A stretch of 64,000 nt of DNA from an uncultured Lachnospiraceae bacterium (GTDB taxonomy: Bacteria > Bacillota > Clostridia > Lachnospirales > Lachnospiraceae), in NCBI GenBank assembly GCA_947591245.1, contig CANQCY010000004.1:1-64000 (forward strand), in the 5' to 3' direction. A program made the translations under genes and the position numbers. Position 1 is the stretch's first letter. Each line of letters starts with the position of its first letter. Below the pieces are notes generated by a model. The model did no database searches. It was not told where the DNA came from and worked only from the letters and a program-made list of their open reading frames with translations. Of this stretch, positions 7,918 through 17,289 are shown in pieces.

Positions 7918-9777
7918 TTACATATCCAGTAATACTTTAAGCCTTTTTATTATGACTTCTTTATCTTTAGAATCTTCATCTCTGTAAATTTTTTCTAATT
8001 TACTTTTGAATATGTTTGCCTCTTCTTGCGTATTCAATAGCGACAACTTTTCTAAAACACTTTCTATATCTTTTTCTTGATTTTCACTTCCGTTGTTCCC
8101 CATCGATTGTGATGGTGATGGTGACGGTGTCGACGGAGAATCCGTAGGCGAAGAATTCTTTACCCCGTTTTTTGGCGACATGTCTCTTGATGTTCCCCCC
8201 TCATTTTCCATCTCTTGAGAAATAAACTTTTCTTTCAAATCTTTCAAAACTTCTCCTAACCCCTTATTACTATCCAAATAACCAGAATACTCCCGATCTG
8301 ACAAGTCTATTGTTTTCAAACAATTCAAAAATTCTTTTGCAGTCTCCTGAATCACCTTCTTTCTTTTTTCATTCATTCTTGAACCTATTTCTAATACCTC
8401 AGGCGTTTTTGTCGGTTCTGGTGTTGCGGTCGGTTTTCTTGACGGCTCAACTGGCTTTTCAATTTCATCTTGATTTTCCGCCACTTGGTTTGATGACGTA
8501 TCATCGGTATTCTGATTCGAATCGAATTTTTTTGCAACCAACCCAATAGCCGCTAATGCTATCACAAACGCAAGAAGAAATGTAGGAACAATAATCAAGT
8601 ATCTTTTGATCATTTTATATTTAGCTCCAGCTGGCCGTTCCTCCATCAATACCGGGGCGGGCACATTCTGCTTTATTTTTTCCGGCTGTACTGTTTTTGC
8701 TACTTGCCCTGTGTTTTCTTCCTGGTTTACTTCCACAATCCGCCTTGGATTTTCTGTTTCAGGTTTAGGTGGCATTGGTCTATTATAAAGCAATGCTTTA
8801 TGGCATTCATTTCTCCACCTCCAATCCGGCTCATAATAATATTCTATACCCTGTGGTGTAACATTAGCTCTTTCATTCATCAGACACACTACCGATTTGT
8901 CATCCGTCACCTTCACTAATGCCGGGAGCACTTGGCACTCAGAAAGTCTCTTCAAGACCTCTGTCATCCCATTTCTTCCCAACATCTTCGCATAGTTTTC
9001 TTTCATGCATTCCAGAAAAAAGTCTCTGTCCTCTTTTCCTAGAATACCGATCATATATTTTTTCATAAATTGATCTGGATTTTTAATTTTTTTATTCATA
9101 TAAATGCCATTTGGATTCATGAAAAATTCTGCAGCTGTTATATATGCATTGTTCCTCTGAAAATCCCCTCTTGCCATAGAAATTGCGTCTGACGGCAAGT
9201 TAAGCAAATTCGGTTGAAAGACGCCGTCCAACATTCCATCCGTTGCAAGAAGAACTGCTGCTGCCGGTTTCTCATATATACCAAATGACCATGAAATCTC
9301 CCCCGCCCTTAAGGGGCGCACAGAAGTTCCATCCGCACCTTTTTGACGTTCTGTAATTGGTTTAATCGTCCCATCATACATTTTCGCTATAATTCCGCCA
9401 TCGCCTGCATGTCCATATATGACGTCTCTTCCATCATATAAAACCGCTGACAATGTTGTATCGTAATCATCAATCAAGCCATTTTCTTTTTCTACATACG
9501 CTACCGTCTTTCTCCATGCATACTCATACCCCTGACGAAGCAATTCTTCTAATTGCTGCTTTGACATGGATGAATCTATTTTCTGCTGGCAAAATTCACA
9601 CAAAGATTCTACTGCCAATTTTGATCCAATATCCGAATATGGCGCGCTTCCGACACCATCCGCCACGATTCCCAAATACCATTTACTGTTCAATTTTATA
9701 TGCTTGCTATAATCCTGGCAGACAACTCCGTGTTGGATATGTGATTTACCCTGTATCGAAAAACCATATGAAATCAT
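7918..9777 (-). CDS. Membrane-anchored PP2C-type Ser/Thr phosphatase
   Basis: About 619 residues. The N-terminal ~270 residues are a PP2C domain with metal-binding acidic motifs: VVCQDYSK, GIVADGVGS, GHAGDGGII and ATDGMLDGVF. A Pro-rich linker leads to one membrane helix (YLIIVPTFLLAFVIALAAIG, residues ~392-412), then a low-complexity Thr/Pro/Ser region and a helical C terminus of unknown function. ATG 9777 is chosen because GGAGGAG lies seven bases upstream; the upstream ATG 9792 sits inside that SD. It probably reverses phosphorylation by the two kinases of the operon, as YegK does in the YegIKL/TerY-P systems; partners are inferred from gene order. Confidence 0.85.
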   Translation of the reverse strand: MISYGFSIQGKSHIQHGVVCQDYSKHIKLNSKWYLGIVADGVGSAPYSDIGSKLAVESLCEFCQQKIDSSMSKQQLEELLRQGYEYAWRKTVAYVEKENGLIDDYDTTLSAVLYDGRDVIYGHAGDGGIIAKMYDGTIKPITERQKGADGTSVRPLRAGEISWSFGIYEKPAAAVLLATDGMLDGVFQPNLLNLPSDAISMARGDFQRNNAYITAAEFFMNPNGIYMNKKIKNPDQFMKKYMIGILGKEDRDFFLECMKENYAKMLGRNGMTEVLKRLSECQVLPALVKVTDDKSVVCLMNERANVTPQGIEYYYEPDWRWRNECHKALLYNRPMPPKPETENPRRIVEVNQEENTGQVAKTVQPEKIKQNVPAPVLMEERPAGAKYKMIKRYLIIVPTFLLAFVIALAAIGLVAKKFDSNQNTDDTSSNQVAENQDEIEKPVEPSRKPTATPEPTKTPEVLEIGSRMNEKRKKVIQETAKEFLNCLKTIDLSDREYSGYLDSNKGLGEVLKDLKEKFISQEMENEGGTSRDMSPKNGVKNSSPTDSPSTPSPSPSQSMGNNGSENQEKDIESVLEKLSLLNTQEEANIFKSKLEKIYRDEDSKDKEVIIKRLKVLLDM

Positions 9778-9820
9778 GATACTCTCCTCCATTTCATCCC
9801 AATTTTATCTGTTCTATGAA

Positions 9821-10573
9821 CTAATACCAGCCCTCATCAATGTCCCGGTCTAATCTGGCTTTTCTTGCATTTCCAGGCAATGGGTCAAATTCAATCTTTT
9901 CTCCAACATGACTGCATGATATGGTTGCCATACTCTCACTCAGCCAGTTAAATATACCTGAAAAATCCTGATCTCTTAATTCCACAACCCGTCTGGTCAA
10001 TGAAAACAATTCATCTTTATTATAATTATCAATCCCGAGTGCCCAAAACGACAACTTCCCATTTGAACCTTTCTCCTCTTCTATTCGAATCTTCTCTGCC
10101 GCCTGCACCATCTCCTTATCCGACGATGTAGATGCACCATCCGTAATCATAAAGATCCACGGCTTATGGCATGGTGTTCCCAGTTGAGCATATAGTGCTG
10201 TACGCGCCTTTACCATATCTATAGCAGTCTGAATCCCCCCTGCCATCTCTGTCAGCCCTCCCGCTTTCAAAGCCGGCGTAGGCATATTGGTAATTGGCAC
10301 AAAATCGCTGATCACCTCCACTGTCGATCCAAATGTGATCAGGGCGACGTCCACTCTTTCTCTGGCGGTTGCATCCTGCAACACTTGTGCCTTAAAATCC
10401 CGAATCCCCTGATTCAGACTTTCAATTGCCTTTCCCGCCATAGAACCTGACACATCCAAGAGCAATGCGCACGCCAAATGTGATTCGCCAAACGATGAAA
10501 TCACATCCCCATACCCATCTTGATTCGGTTTCCGATCCTGCATAAATTCTCTCACACTCATCTGTTTGCTCAT
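9821..10573 (-). CDS. VWA domain protein (TerY/YegL-like), copy 1
   Basis: About 250 residues forming a von Willebrand A domain. It has a complete metal-ion-dependent adhesion site: DVSGSM, the downstream Thr in GGLTEMAGG and Asp in FMITDGAS. No signal peptide, so cytosolic. ATG 10573 lies eight bases after GGAGG; earlier GTG and ATG codons fall within or next to that SD. It follows the first kinase gene by about 30 bases and is paralogous to the protein at 13808-14566, with the same MSKQ start and a shared C-terminal DRxIDEGWY. In TerY-P triads the VWA protein is the scaffold or client of the kinase-phosphatase pair. Confidence 0.85.
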   Translation of the reverse strand: MSKQMSVREFMQDRKPNQDGYGDVISSFGESHLACALLLDVSGSMAGKAIESLNQGIRDFKAQVLQDATARERVDVALITFGSTVEVISDFVPITNMPTPALKAGGLTEMAGGIQTAIDMVKARTALYAQLGTPCHKPWIFMITDGASTSSDKEMVQAAEKIRIEEEKGSNGKLSFWALGIDNYNKDELFSLTRRVVELRDQDFSGIFNWLSESMATISCSHVGEKIEFDPLPGNARKARLDRDIDEGWY

Positions 10574-10603
10574 ACTCATATCCTCCACTTGTCGTATTTT
10601 CGA

Positions 10604-12634
10604 TTATTTCTTTCCGTGATGTTCAGTTGAGTTATCTTTTAAAGCGCCCTTATTGTTTGAATAGTACATCCACCCCGAATCCGCCTTTGCATACACGTAC
10701 TTTCCGTCATACATCTCAAGCACTTTCCTTGTCCCCATATCTGAACTGAAGCGGTATGTATCGCTATGCCCGCCTTTTAAATTTTTGTTAATCCATGTAA
10801 ATGAACCATTCTCCCAACCATTTTTATATTTTCCAATAAATGTCGCGCTTGAATCACTATTATACTTAGAATAATAAACCGTGCATTTTCCGTTCGGATA
10901 TCCGTTTTTGAATGTTCCATTAATCGTATAATACCCTCCATATGCCGTTTGATCTGGATCACCTACCTCTTTTCCCTTGCCAGATGGTTTACCATCTTCA
11001 AAGTTTCCCAGATAGGCATAATCATCCCAAACATAATACACAAATCCTTTCCCGCTTTCGATTCTATCCACCAGTTCACCTTGTTGGATATATATCTTTT
11101 CTTTTCCTTCAAGATAAGATTTCTCATATCCATTTCTGATCAGTTTCATCGCCGCCTCATACTTTTTATCCTCAATATACGTTATGATCTTATTGCCATA
11201 TTTCAGACAATTATTATTTTCTTTATCAAGCTTTTCCTGCGCTGCAATTTGAGCCGGGTCAGCAGTACTATCCCCGCTTTCGATGGCCATATTACTATCC
11301 TGTGCTTGCTGATCTTCTTCACCCAGCTGTTCCTCTACCGTTGGGACAACCGTCCTGTCATCACTATCAGACCTTTTGACATCATTTATGACACCAATAA
11401 CTAGCATTGCAATCAAAACTATACTTGCTACCCTAACCCCCCTCTTTTCTTTCCTCTGGTTTGAATAACTAACTTTAGGCGGTGGCGTCGGTGGCGTCGT
11501 CTGTGTTTCCGATGGTGGATCATCTGACGGCGGCGTCTGTGTTGCTAGAAACAAATTCCTAATCTTTTCTTCCACCGCACATAGTGGGCAGAACCGATTA
11601 TGTCCAAAATAATAATGACTGTCATTGGCGTCGCAGCTCTTAATATCAGAAAACGATTCCTCCAAAGCGTCAATCCACTCCTGTGCATCCGCTCTCTTGG
11701 ACGGATCCCGATATCCATCAATAAAAGTTTTAATAAATAAATTTTGGAGCCTCTCTGGCAAAGCGGAGAAGTCTGGAGCATAAACTGGTGGTGTGATTCC
11801 TTCTCTTTTCTCATAGAATGGAAAAAAACCATCTCTTATATTTTCGATCGGCTGCGGTGCAACGACAGACTGCCTGGCATTCAGACCATCCATCTGCTCC
11901 ATCGTATTTTCTATTTTTCCTTTTTCATCTTTTGCACAAGCAAAAGGATGGCTTCCATTCATTAACAATGTAAACACATGTACTGCCAATGCAAATAAAT
12001 CTGTCTCTTTTGTATAAGTCGGAAGCGGAGCTGTCCTAAGTGTCAACCCACTTTCCATTTTTTTCTGTACCTCGGGCGCTATATAATCCGCCAACCCCAC
12101 TTCGCATCGATATGTTTTTCCATCCGGTGATACGAAATGATACGAATCTGTATCTACCAATGTCACGTGAAACGCATTCTCCAGATCATTCATATCAAGA
12201 TTAACACTTATGTTTAGCGGATTCAGATCTCCACATATCTGACCCATGTCATGAACAGTTTTAAGTGCGTGACAAAGATTCAGTGCTGTCAAAAGGCGAT
12301 ATCGCAAATCAAACTTGTTGTCTGCCCCTGAACTATAAATAGCATTTAATGTCTCTTCCTTATTCAGCTTGGGCATGACATATCCTACAAAGCCATTCTG
12401 GTCATAAATCACATCCTGAGGCCAGGTGACTTGCTGCAGCTCTTCTGCACCCAATTTCATCGTCACCATGTGTCGCAGTTTATCCTCACGCTCTTCATTT
12501 CTTTTGTCTGGTTTAAAGATTTTTGCTACTTGATTATCATTACTGCGTACACTATAGATCGCCCCCTCGCCCCCGCTGGCAATCTTACTGTCTTCCACCA
12601 AGTATGTTATTCCGGATATTCCCTGATACTGCAT
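10604..12634 (-). CDS. Divergent protein kinase with TM helix and MORN repeats
   Basis: About 676 residues. The N-terminal kinase fold has a Gly-rich loop ASGGEGAIYSV, ATP-anchoring KIF, a catalytic loop CGDLNPLN (~136) replacing HRDxxxxN, and DTDSYHF for DFG. A Cys/His cluster follows (CDANDSHYYFGHNRFCPLC, ~343), then a Pro/Thr linker, one membrane helix (~405-425) and a C-terminal region with about three MORN-type repeats (GNFEDGKPSGKG, GTFKNGYPNGKC, GKYKNGWENGSF). ATG 12634 fits SD GAGGG. The family resembles YegI, the kinase of the YegIKL/TerY-P set. The MORN part, predicted outside if the N terminus is cytosolic, may touch wall or membrane lipid. Activity is not proven. Confidence 0.82.
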   Translation of the reverse strand: MQYQGISGITYLVEDSKIASGGEGAIYSVRSNDNQVAKIFKPDKRNEEREDKLRHMVTMKLGAEELQQVTWPQDVIYDQNGFVGYVMPKLNKEETLNAIYSSGADNKFDLRYRLLTALNLCHALKTVHDMGQICGDLNPLNISVNLDMNDLENAFHVTLVDTDSYHFVSPDGKTYRCEVGLADYIAPEVQKKMESGLTLRTAPLPTYTKETDLFALAVHVFTLLMNGSHPFACAKDEKGKIENTMEQMDGLNARQSVVAPQPIENIRDGFFPFYEKREGITPPVYAPDFSALPERLQNLFIKTFIDGYRDPSKRADAQEWIDALEESFSDIKSCDANDSHYYFGHNRFCPLCAVEEKIRNLFLATQTPPSDDPPSETQTTPPTPPPKVSYSNQRKEKRGVRVASIVLIAMLVIGVINDVKRSDSDDRTVVPTVEEQLGEEDQQAQDSNMAIESGDSTADPAQIAAQEKLDKENNNCLKYGNKIITYIEDKKYEAAMKLIRNGYEKSYLEGKEKIYIQQGELVDRIESGKGFVYYVWDDYAYLGNFEDGKPSGKGKEVGDPDQTAYGGYYTINGTFKNGYPNGKCTVYYSKYNSDSSATFIGKYKNGWENGSFTWINKNLKGGHSDTYRFSSDMGTRKVLEMYDGKYVYAKADSGWMYYSNNKGALKDNSTEHHGKK

Positions 12635-12709
12635 CTCTGAATCACCCTCTTTTCTAGATAAGCATTGTGCCACCAACCATCAAGTTACCCCACAAAGAAA
12701 ACATGAAAC

Positions 12710-12820
12710 CTAATTTCCATCCCGCCGCTGATACTGGCGGCACAAATAGTTTTGATTACTGCATTTTTCAATCAAAAGAAGATATTTATTTTCTTCTGAT
12801 GGAATCCAAGTTATTTTCAT
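12710..12820 (-). CDS. Possible 36-residue small protein
   Basis: ATG at 12820 follows a strong SD (AAAGGAGA, seven bases away) and opens a 36-codon frame beginning MKITWIPSEENKYLLLIEKC, with two Cys and a basic C terminus. It fills most of the 211-base gap between the zinc-ribbon gene and the first kinase gene in the same orientation. The good SD is the main support; no family is recognised and it could be a remnant. Confidence 0.45.
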   Translation of the reverse strand: MKITWIPSEENKYLLLIEKCSNQNYLCRQYQRRDGN

Positions 12821-12845
12821 ATGAATCTCTCCTTTTTAATAATTT

Positions 12846-13514
12846 TTACAGTCCAATCGCTGAACGCAGTTTTTTATGAAATTCCGCTGCTCTCTGATAC
12901 GAACAGTTCCTAAGCCGTATGCGGAACCAATGCCCTGGATACGCCGTATAAATCTGAACACCACGAAATATAAAATAGCCTACCACAGAACATCCGCAAA
13001 GAAGGAAAAAAATTATTACACCCGGTCCCCCATCATCTGATGCTGCACAGATAATTCCAAGTATAAATGCAATCACTGCATAGACCAAATATTGAACCGG
13101 ATTAACATGCATGATACTGGTCGCCGATATATCTTTCATGTCCACGATGAAGCCTTTTTTTATAAAACCTTGACGAAATGTAAACCGTCCCTGTTTTACG
13201 TAAAGCCTTTTTTCTGTAAAAAAAACTTCATCCTTACCAATGCCTCCTCCCATCAAAAATGTCAATAAAGGAGAGGATGACAATTTATCTACAATTGTCT
13301 CCCTCGGATCAACCAGAATAGACAATGAATCCCCTGACATGCCTCCGCCCATATTTGAATATGAATAAGAACTGCCTTGCTGCATATTGCTTTGCCTCTG
13401 CGGTCCCTGCCTGCCTCCTTGGGGCGGCATACCTCCAAATCTTGCCCCACATGCACCACAGAATGCCGCATTATCCGGTAAAATACTGTTACATCTTGGA
13501 CATCTTTTACTCAT
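12846..13514 (-). CDS. Zinc-ribbon membrane protein with PH-like domain
   Basis: 222 residues. An N-terminal zinc ribbon (CPRCNSILPDNAAFCGACG) is followed by a Gly/Gln/Ser-rich linker, then a region with the look of a bacterial PH-like domain (EVFFTEKRLYVKQGRF). This is interrupted by two membrane helices (VQYLVYAVIAFILGIICAA; VIIFFLLCGCSVVGYFIF) and resumes at the C terminus. The SD is AGGAGG. It lies between the two kinase-VWA pairs of the island. Its job is unknown; as a membrane-bound zinc-ribbon protein it could recruit soluble components. Confidence 0.65.
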   Translation of the reverse strand: MSKRCPRCNSILPDNAAFCGACGARFGGMPPQGGRQGPQRQSNMQQGSSYSYSNMGGGMSGDSLSILVDPRETIVDKLSSSPLLTFLMGGGIGKDEVFFTEKRLYVKQGRFTFRQGFIKKGFIVDMKDISATSIMHVNPVQYLVYAVIAFILGIICAASDDGGPGVIIFFLLCGCSVVGYFIFRGVQIYTAYPGHWFRIRLRNCSYQRAAEFHKKLRSAIGL

Positions 13515-13807
13515 GCTTCATCCTCCTGTTCTCTTATAAGGTGATTTTTATGTTATCTGTTAATTATGGCGGTCATACCGTCTATCATGTATACCTTCGT
13601 ATCCGAATTCCTGAATTTATTCCCCGATCCCTTTGCTGTTCCTAAACCGACATGGGATATCATTGTGAAATTTTGGTATCTTCATCTCTCTGAAATGGAT
13701 ACCATCATATAGAAGTTTTATTTTCCGGCTGGCAAAGCCGCCACTATAGCATCTCTGTACTGACACGAAACTCCGTCGCGCTTATTTTACCTCCCTTCAC
13801 TCCCTAA
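13515..13807 (-). other. Intergenic stretch with possible eroded reading frame
   Basis: This 293-base gap in the operon carries a 54-codon open frame without ATG (13617-13781, minus). Its residues look coding-like (SGGFASRKIKLLYDGIHF, then KIPKFHNDIPCRF). An SD-like GGGAGG at 13791-13796 is not followed by a suitable start. It may be a gene remnant; otherwise only the SD of the next gene is seen. Confidence 0.3.
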
Positions 13808-14566
13808 CTAATACCACCCTTCATCAATTGCCCGATCCTGACGAGCTATCCTAACACCCAGCGGCAGATCATCCAATTGAGGCTTTTGCCAAACAGACGA
13901 CCGTGATATCGTTGCCAAACTCTTGCTGATCCAGTCGAATATAATAGAAAAATCCTGATCCTTTAATTCCACAACCCGCTTGGTCAACGAAAACAGCTGA
14001 CTTGAATCATAATCACCAGTCCCCAATGCCCAAAATGCCAGTCCACACTTGCCATTTTCCGCCCTTTCCTCTTCCAATCGAATACGCTCTGCCGCATCCG
14101 ACATCTCCTGTTGAGATGACGTGGCCACCCCATCCGTGATCATAAAAATCCATGGTTTATAAAAGGGAGTTCCGATTCTCTGGTAAAGCTCTGTCCTCTC
14201 ATTCACTAAATCAATTGCCAGTTGTATTCCTCTTGCCATTTCTGTACGCCCATCCGCTTTCAATCGCGGTGTCGGCATTTCTGTTACAGGAACAAAGTCG
14301 CTTATCATTTGAACTTCTGATCCAAAAGTAATAATAGCTATATCCACCCGTTTTCTGGCTTCAGGATCTGATAAAACCTGTTCCTTAAACTGTTGTATTG
14401 CCTTGTTTAAGCTTCCGATCGCTTCTCCATACATAGAACCAGATACATCTAACAGTAATGCGCACGCCATGTGTGGCATATGTATTTCAAGCGTTTTCTT
14501 ATACACTTCTGCACTTTGTGCTCTTTTGTCATTAAAAAAATCATTCACTCCTGCTTGTTTACTCAT
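13808..14566 (-). CDS. VWA domain protein (TerY/YegL-like), copy 2
   Basis: About 252 residues, clearly paralogous along its length to the copy at 9821-10573. The MIDAS motif is intact: DVSGSM, TEM in DGRTEMARG, FMITDGVA. The protein is cytosolic. GGAGG eight bases before ATG 14566 fixes the start and removes an apparent overlap with the upstream kinase gene. Kinase 2 and VWA 2 form a tandem unit like kinase 1 and VWA 1, so the pair was duplicated as a unit or acquired twice. The C termini differ slightly (QLDDLPLGVRIARQDRAIDE), which may give specificity for the neighbouring kinase. Confidence 0.85.
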   Translation of the reverse strand: MSKQAGVNDFFNDKRAQSAEVYKKTLEIHMPHMACALLLDVSGSMYGEAIGSLNKAIQQFKEQVLSDPEARKRVDIAIITFGSEVQMISDFVPVTEMPTPRLKADGRTEMARGIQLAIDLVNERTELYQRIGTPFYKPWIFMITDGVATSSQQEMSDAAERIRLEEERAENGKCGLAFWALGTGDYDSSQLFSLTKRVVELKDQDFSIIFDWISKSLATISRSSVWQKPQLDDLPLGVRIARQDRAIDEGWY

Positions 14567-14592
14567 ATATAAATCCTCCTGATCCGTTTTGC

Positions 14593-16299
14593 CTATATCC
14601 ATGATAAGAAACATATTAATGGCAGCATCAGAACTAAAATTAAGATTATAATTGATGCAATCCGCATAGGATTCCAGTTCTTTTTTGTGCCGTCTCCATT
14701 TGTAAACAATTCTTTTCTTTTAGTGAAATAAACATAACTCAAAGCAATTTCGGCGATATATATTCCAATTTCAACCCCAATCCAAGAAATTCTCCCTTTT
14801 ATATCTTCTATAATTTCACTGATAGATGGTTGAACATCAGCATAAATCATTATAAGATAAAACAATGGCATAATAGCACATATACTTTCTGAAATGTAGA
14901 AACACCTCGGACCATTTGCTTTATATCTTGCAAGTTGGAATCTTGTATAAACTTGAAAGCAAGCTAGGAACACCAAGTAAATACCATAAAAAACACTCGC
15001 ACCACGAGAAGGGCTAATAATTAACATAAAAGCATTTTCAAAATTGTAACCAGCAGAAACAAAAAGTGCAAAATTAATGAGGTATTTATAATACTTCATA
15101 GGGTGAGGATTGTTATGCCCTTTGGGAGTGTTTGTTATTCCAGATGAAAGTTCTTGCTCAGAATAATGATCTGATTCTGATCGGTTCTTCTCTCCAGAAT
15201 CGCTGCTCTCTCTGCCTCCACTCATCAGAATTGCAATCTTCTCTTCTATACCGCATATAGGGCACTGCGCTGCATGATCGAAATAATAATGCCCCTTACT
15301 TTCGCAAGAACTAATATTATTTTTCACATCAAACAATGCATCAATCCACTCCTCCGCCTTCACCCTCATACTCGGATCAGAGTATCCGTCCACAAAAGTT
15401 CTTACAAACAACGCCCTTAAATTCTTCGGAAGCGCATCAATCTCTGGTGCATACACAGGAACTGAAATACCATCCCTTTTCTCATAAAATGGGAAAAAAC
15501 CATCTCTTATGTTTTCAATTGGCTGTGGCGCAACAACGGAATCCCTCACATAATTACTGCTCATCTGACGCAATTCCTCATCTTGCCCATTTCCTAACGT
15601 TTTAGCACAAGCAAATGGATGACATCCATTCATTAACAGGGAAAAGATATGGACAGCCAGAGCAAATAAATCTGTCTCCTTCGTATAGGTCGGAAGCGGC
15701 ATACTTTTTAATGTCATCCCTCCTGACATTCTATTTTGCAGTTCCGGCGCGATATAATCCGCCAACCCTACCTCACAGCGGTATGTCTTATCTCTTGCCG
15801 TAAAGTGGTAAGAATCGGCGTCCACCAAGGTCACATGGAATGCATTTTCATCGTTCATATTAAGATTGACGCTTATATTTTGAGGATTCAAATCCCCACA
15901 TACCTGTCCCATTTCATGAACAGTCTGTATAGCATAACAAAGATTGACTGCCACCAAGAGCCGATATCTCAAATCGAACTGACTAACCCCGGAACTGTAA
16001 ACCGATGTAAGAGGTTCGCACTGCTCTACCCTTTGCATAACATATCCTGCAAATCCCTGGCTATTGTAAACCACATCCTGAGGCCAGGTAATCTCTTCCC
16101 GTATATTCCCAGTCAGATTTGCCTGAACCATTTCCTTTATTTTTTCTTCCCGCTCTGCACTACGCTTTTCTGGTTTAAAAATTTTAATGACCCTTGACCT
16201 GTCATCCTCTACTTCAAAAATCACCCCTTCCCCACCGCTAGCCAGCTTTTCTCCGGTCAAATATACCTGACCTTTTAATCCCTGGTACTTAATAGACAT
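14593..16299 (-). CDS. Divergent protein kinase with C-terminal multi-TM domain
   Basis: 568 residues. The kinase half matches the first kinase of the island: LASGGEGVIFEV loop, CGDLNPQN (~136) as catalytic loop, DADSYHF in place of DFG. The Cys/His cluster (CESKGHYYFDHAAQCPICG, ~345) is also conserved. The C terminus is entirely different: instead of one helix and MORN repeats it carries several membrane segments from ~397 on. This part matches the membrane domain of the 190-residue zinc-ribbon protein at 17546-18094 (shared features: KYLINF-type helix, KYKxNxPxC, YFxKRKE). SD GGAG fixes the start. Role inferred as a membrane-anchored partner of VWA copy 2. Confidence 0.82.
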   Translation of the reverse strand: MSIKYQGLKGQVYLTGEKLASGGEGVIFEVEDDRSRVIKIFKPEKRSAEREEKIKEMVQANLTGNIREEITWPQDVVYNSQGFAGYVMQRVEQCEPLTSVYSSGVSQFDLRYRLLVAVNLCYAIQTVHEMGQVCGDLNPQNISVNLNMNDENAFHVTLVDADSYHFTARDKTYRCEVGLADYIAPELQNRMSGGMTLKSMPLPTYTKETDLFALAVHIFSLLMNGCHPFACAKTLGNGQDEELRQMSSNYVRDSVVAPQPIENIRDGFFPFYEKRDGISVPVYAPEIDALPKNLRALFVRTFVDGYSDPSMRVKAEEWIDALFDVKNNISSCESKGHYYFDHAAQCPICGIEEKIAILMSGGRESSDSGEKNRSESDHYSEQELSSGITNTPKGHNNPHPMKYYKYLINFALFVSAGYNFENAFMLIISPSRGASVFYGIYLVFLACFQVYTRFQLARYKANGPRCFYISESICAIMPLFYLIMIYADVQPSISEIIEDIKGRISWIGVEIGIYIAEIALSYVYFTKRKELFTNGDGTKKNWNPMRIASIIILILVLMLPLICFLSWI

Positions 16300-16339
16300 T
16301 TTGCATGCTCCTTACACTTACCATTCTTTTGTTACACTC

Positions 16340-17251
16340 TTAAAAAGATGACATCTGTTCTACAGCATACTCGTTACCACAATTGGACGCTTCCCTATAA
16401 TACTCATATGCGTCATCTGCTTGGTAACCAGCCCCTATGCCAACCCCTTGACTTATTAAATCTCCAATCATTGCATATACGTCACCTTTTTGCTCTGTCG
16501 TCATATTCATATTATTTTTTACCATAAGAAGTGTCTGAAGATCCTGTTCCAAAACTATATTGGAATAAGACATATTATTATGTAGCACGGCTATCAAATA
16601 GGCTCCCCAAGGATTCAGCCCCAGCACTCCTTCTTTGGACATATATTCTTCCAGGTCAGGAATATTCTGCTCATTAAATGCCGTAAACGCTAATATCCAG
16701 TAGGTGTTGATGCGCCATTCATCTACATCATCTTCTGTCCCTGATGCCGAAATGAACCCATTCTCCATATCTTGCAACCGTTTTAGCACCTCATGGCACT
16801 CTGTCTTAGCCAATGTATAATTTCCTTGCTGCCTCGCCTGTTCTGCCCGATTGATTTTCTGCGGAATCTCTGTATCTGGATGAGGAGTTGTTGGCGGCAC
16901 TGGCGTCCGTATTGGCGCTGGTTTTGGCGTCGGTATCTGTTCCTTTTCCATTTTTACCGAAGAATTTATCGCTCTCTGCTGACGTCCTCCGGCCTTTTGA
17001 TAATATTCATCAGCAATCTTCTGGTTCTTCGCAAAATAAACTCCGTTTTCATACATGTAAGCCAGACCCAAATAGCCTTTTTCAAGCCCCATTTTTTCTG
17101 CTTTATGAAACATCTGATAAGCTTTGGTCAAATTTTTTTCATGCCCTTTCGTACCATATAAGCAACGCTCGCCTAGCTCACAGATTGCCTCTCCATCCTT
17201 TTGGTTTACCAATTGCAGTAATTCCTCATTTGATTTATTTGAATAATCCAT
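16340..17251 (-). CDS. Sel1-repeat protein with Pro-rich linker
   Basis: About 303 residues. Residues ~1-95 contain Sel1/TPR-like helical repeats (GERCLYGTKGHEKNLTKAYQ; GLAYMYENGVYF). A Pro/Thr linker follows, then a helical C-terminal domain of ~170 residues, again TPR-like, ending with another Sel1-type unit (YQADDAYEYYREASNCGNEY). No signal peptide. ATG 17251 lies eight bases after the SD; GTG 17257 is too close. Probably a cytosolic scaffold for the kinase/VWA complex. A truncated copy of its N terminus lies at 18468-18605. Confidence 0.72.
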   Translation of the reverse strand: MDYSNKSNEELLQLVNQKDGEAICELGERCLYGTKGHEKNLTKAYQMFHKAEKMGLEKGYLGLAYMYENGVYFAKNQKIADEYYQKAGGRQQRAINSSVKMEKEQIPTPKPAPIRTPVPPTTPHPDTEIPQKINRAEQARQQGNYTLAKTECHEVLKRLQDMENGFISASGTEDDVDEWRINTYWILAFTAFNEQNIPDLEEYMSKEGVLGLNPWGAYLIAVLHNNMSYSNIVLEQDLQTLLMVKNNMNMTTEQKGDVYAMIGDLISQGVGIGAGYQADDAYEYYREASNCGNEYAVEQMSSF

Positions 17252-17289
17252 GTCCACAACCTCATCTCACTTAAATAAAATATGATTTA

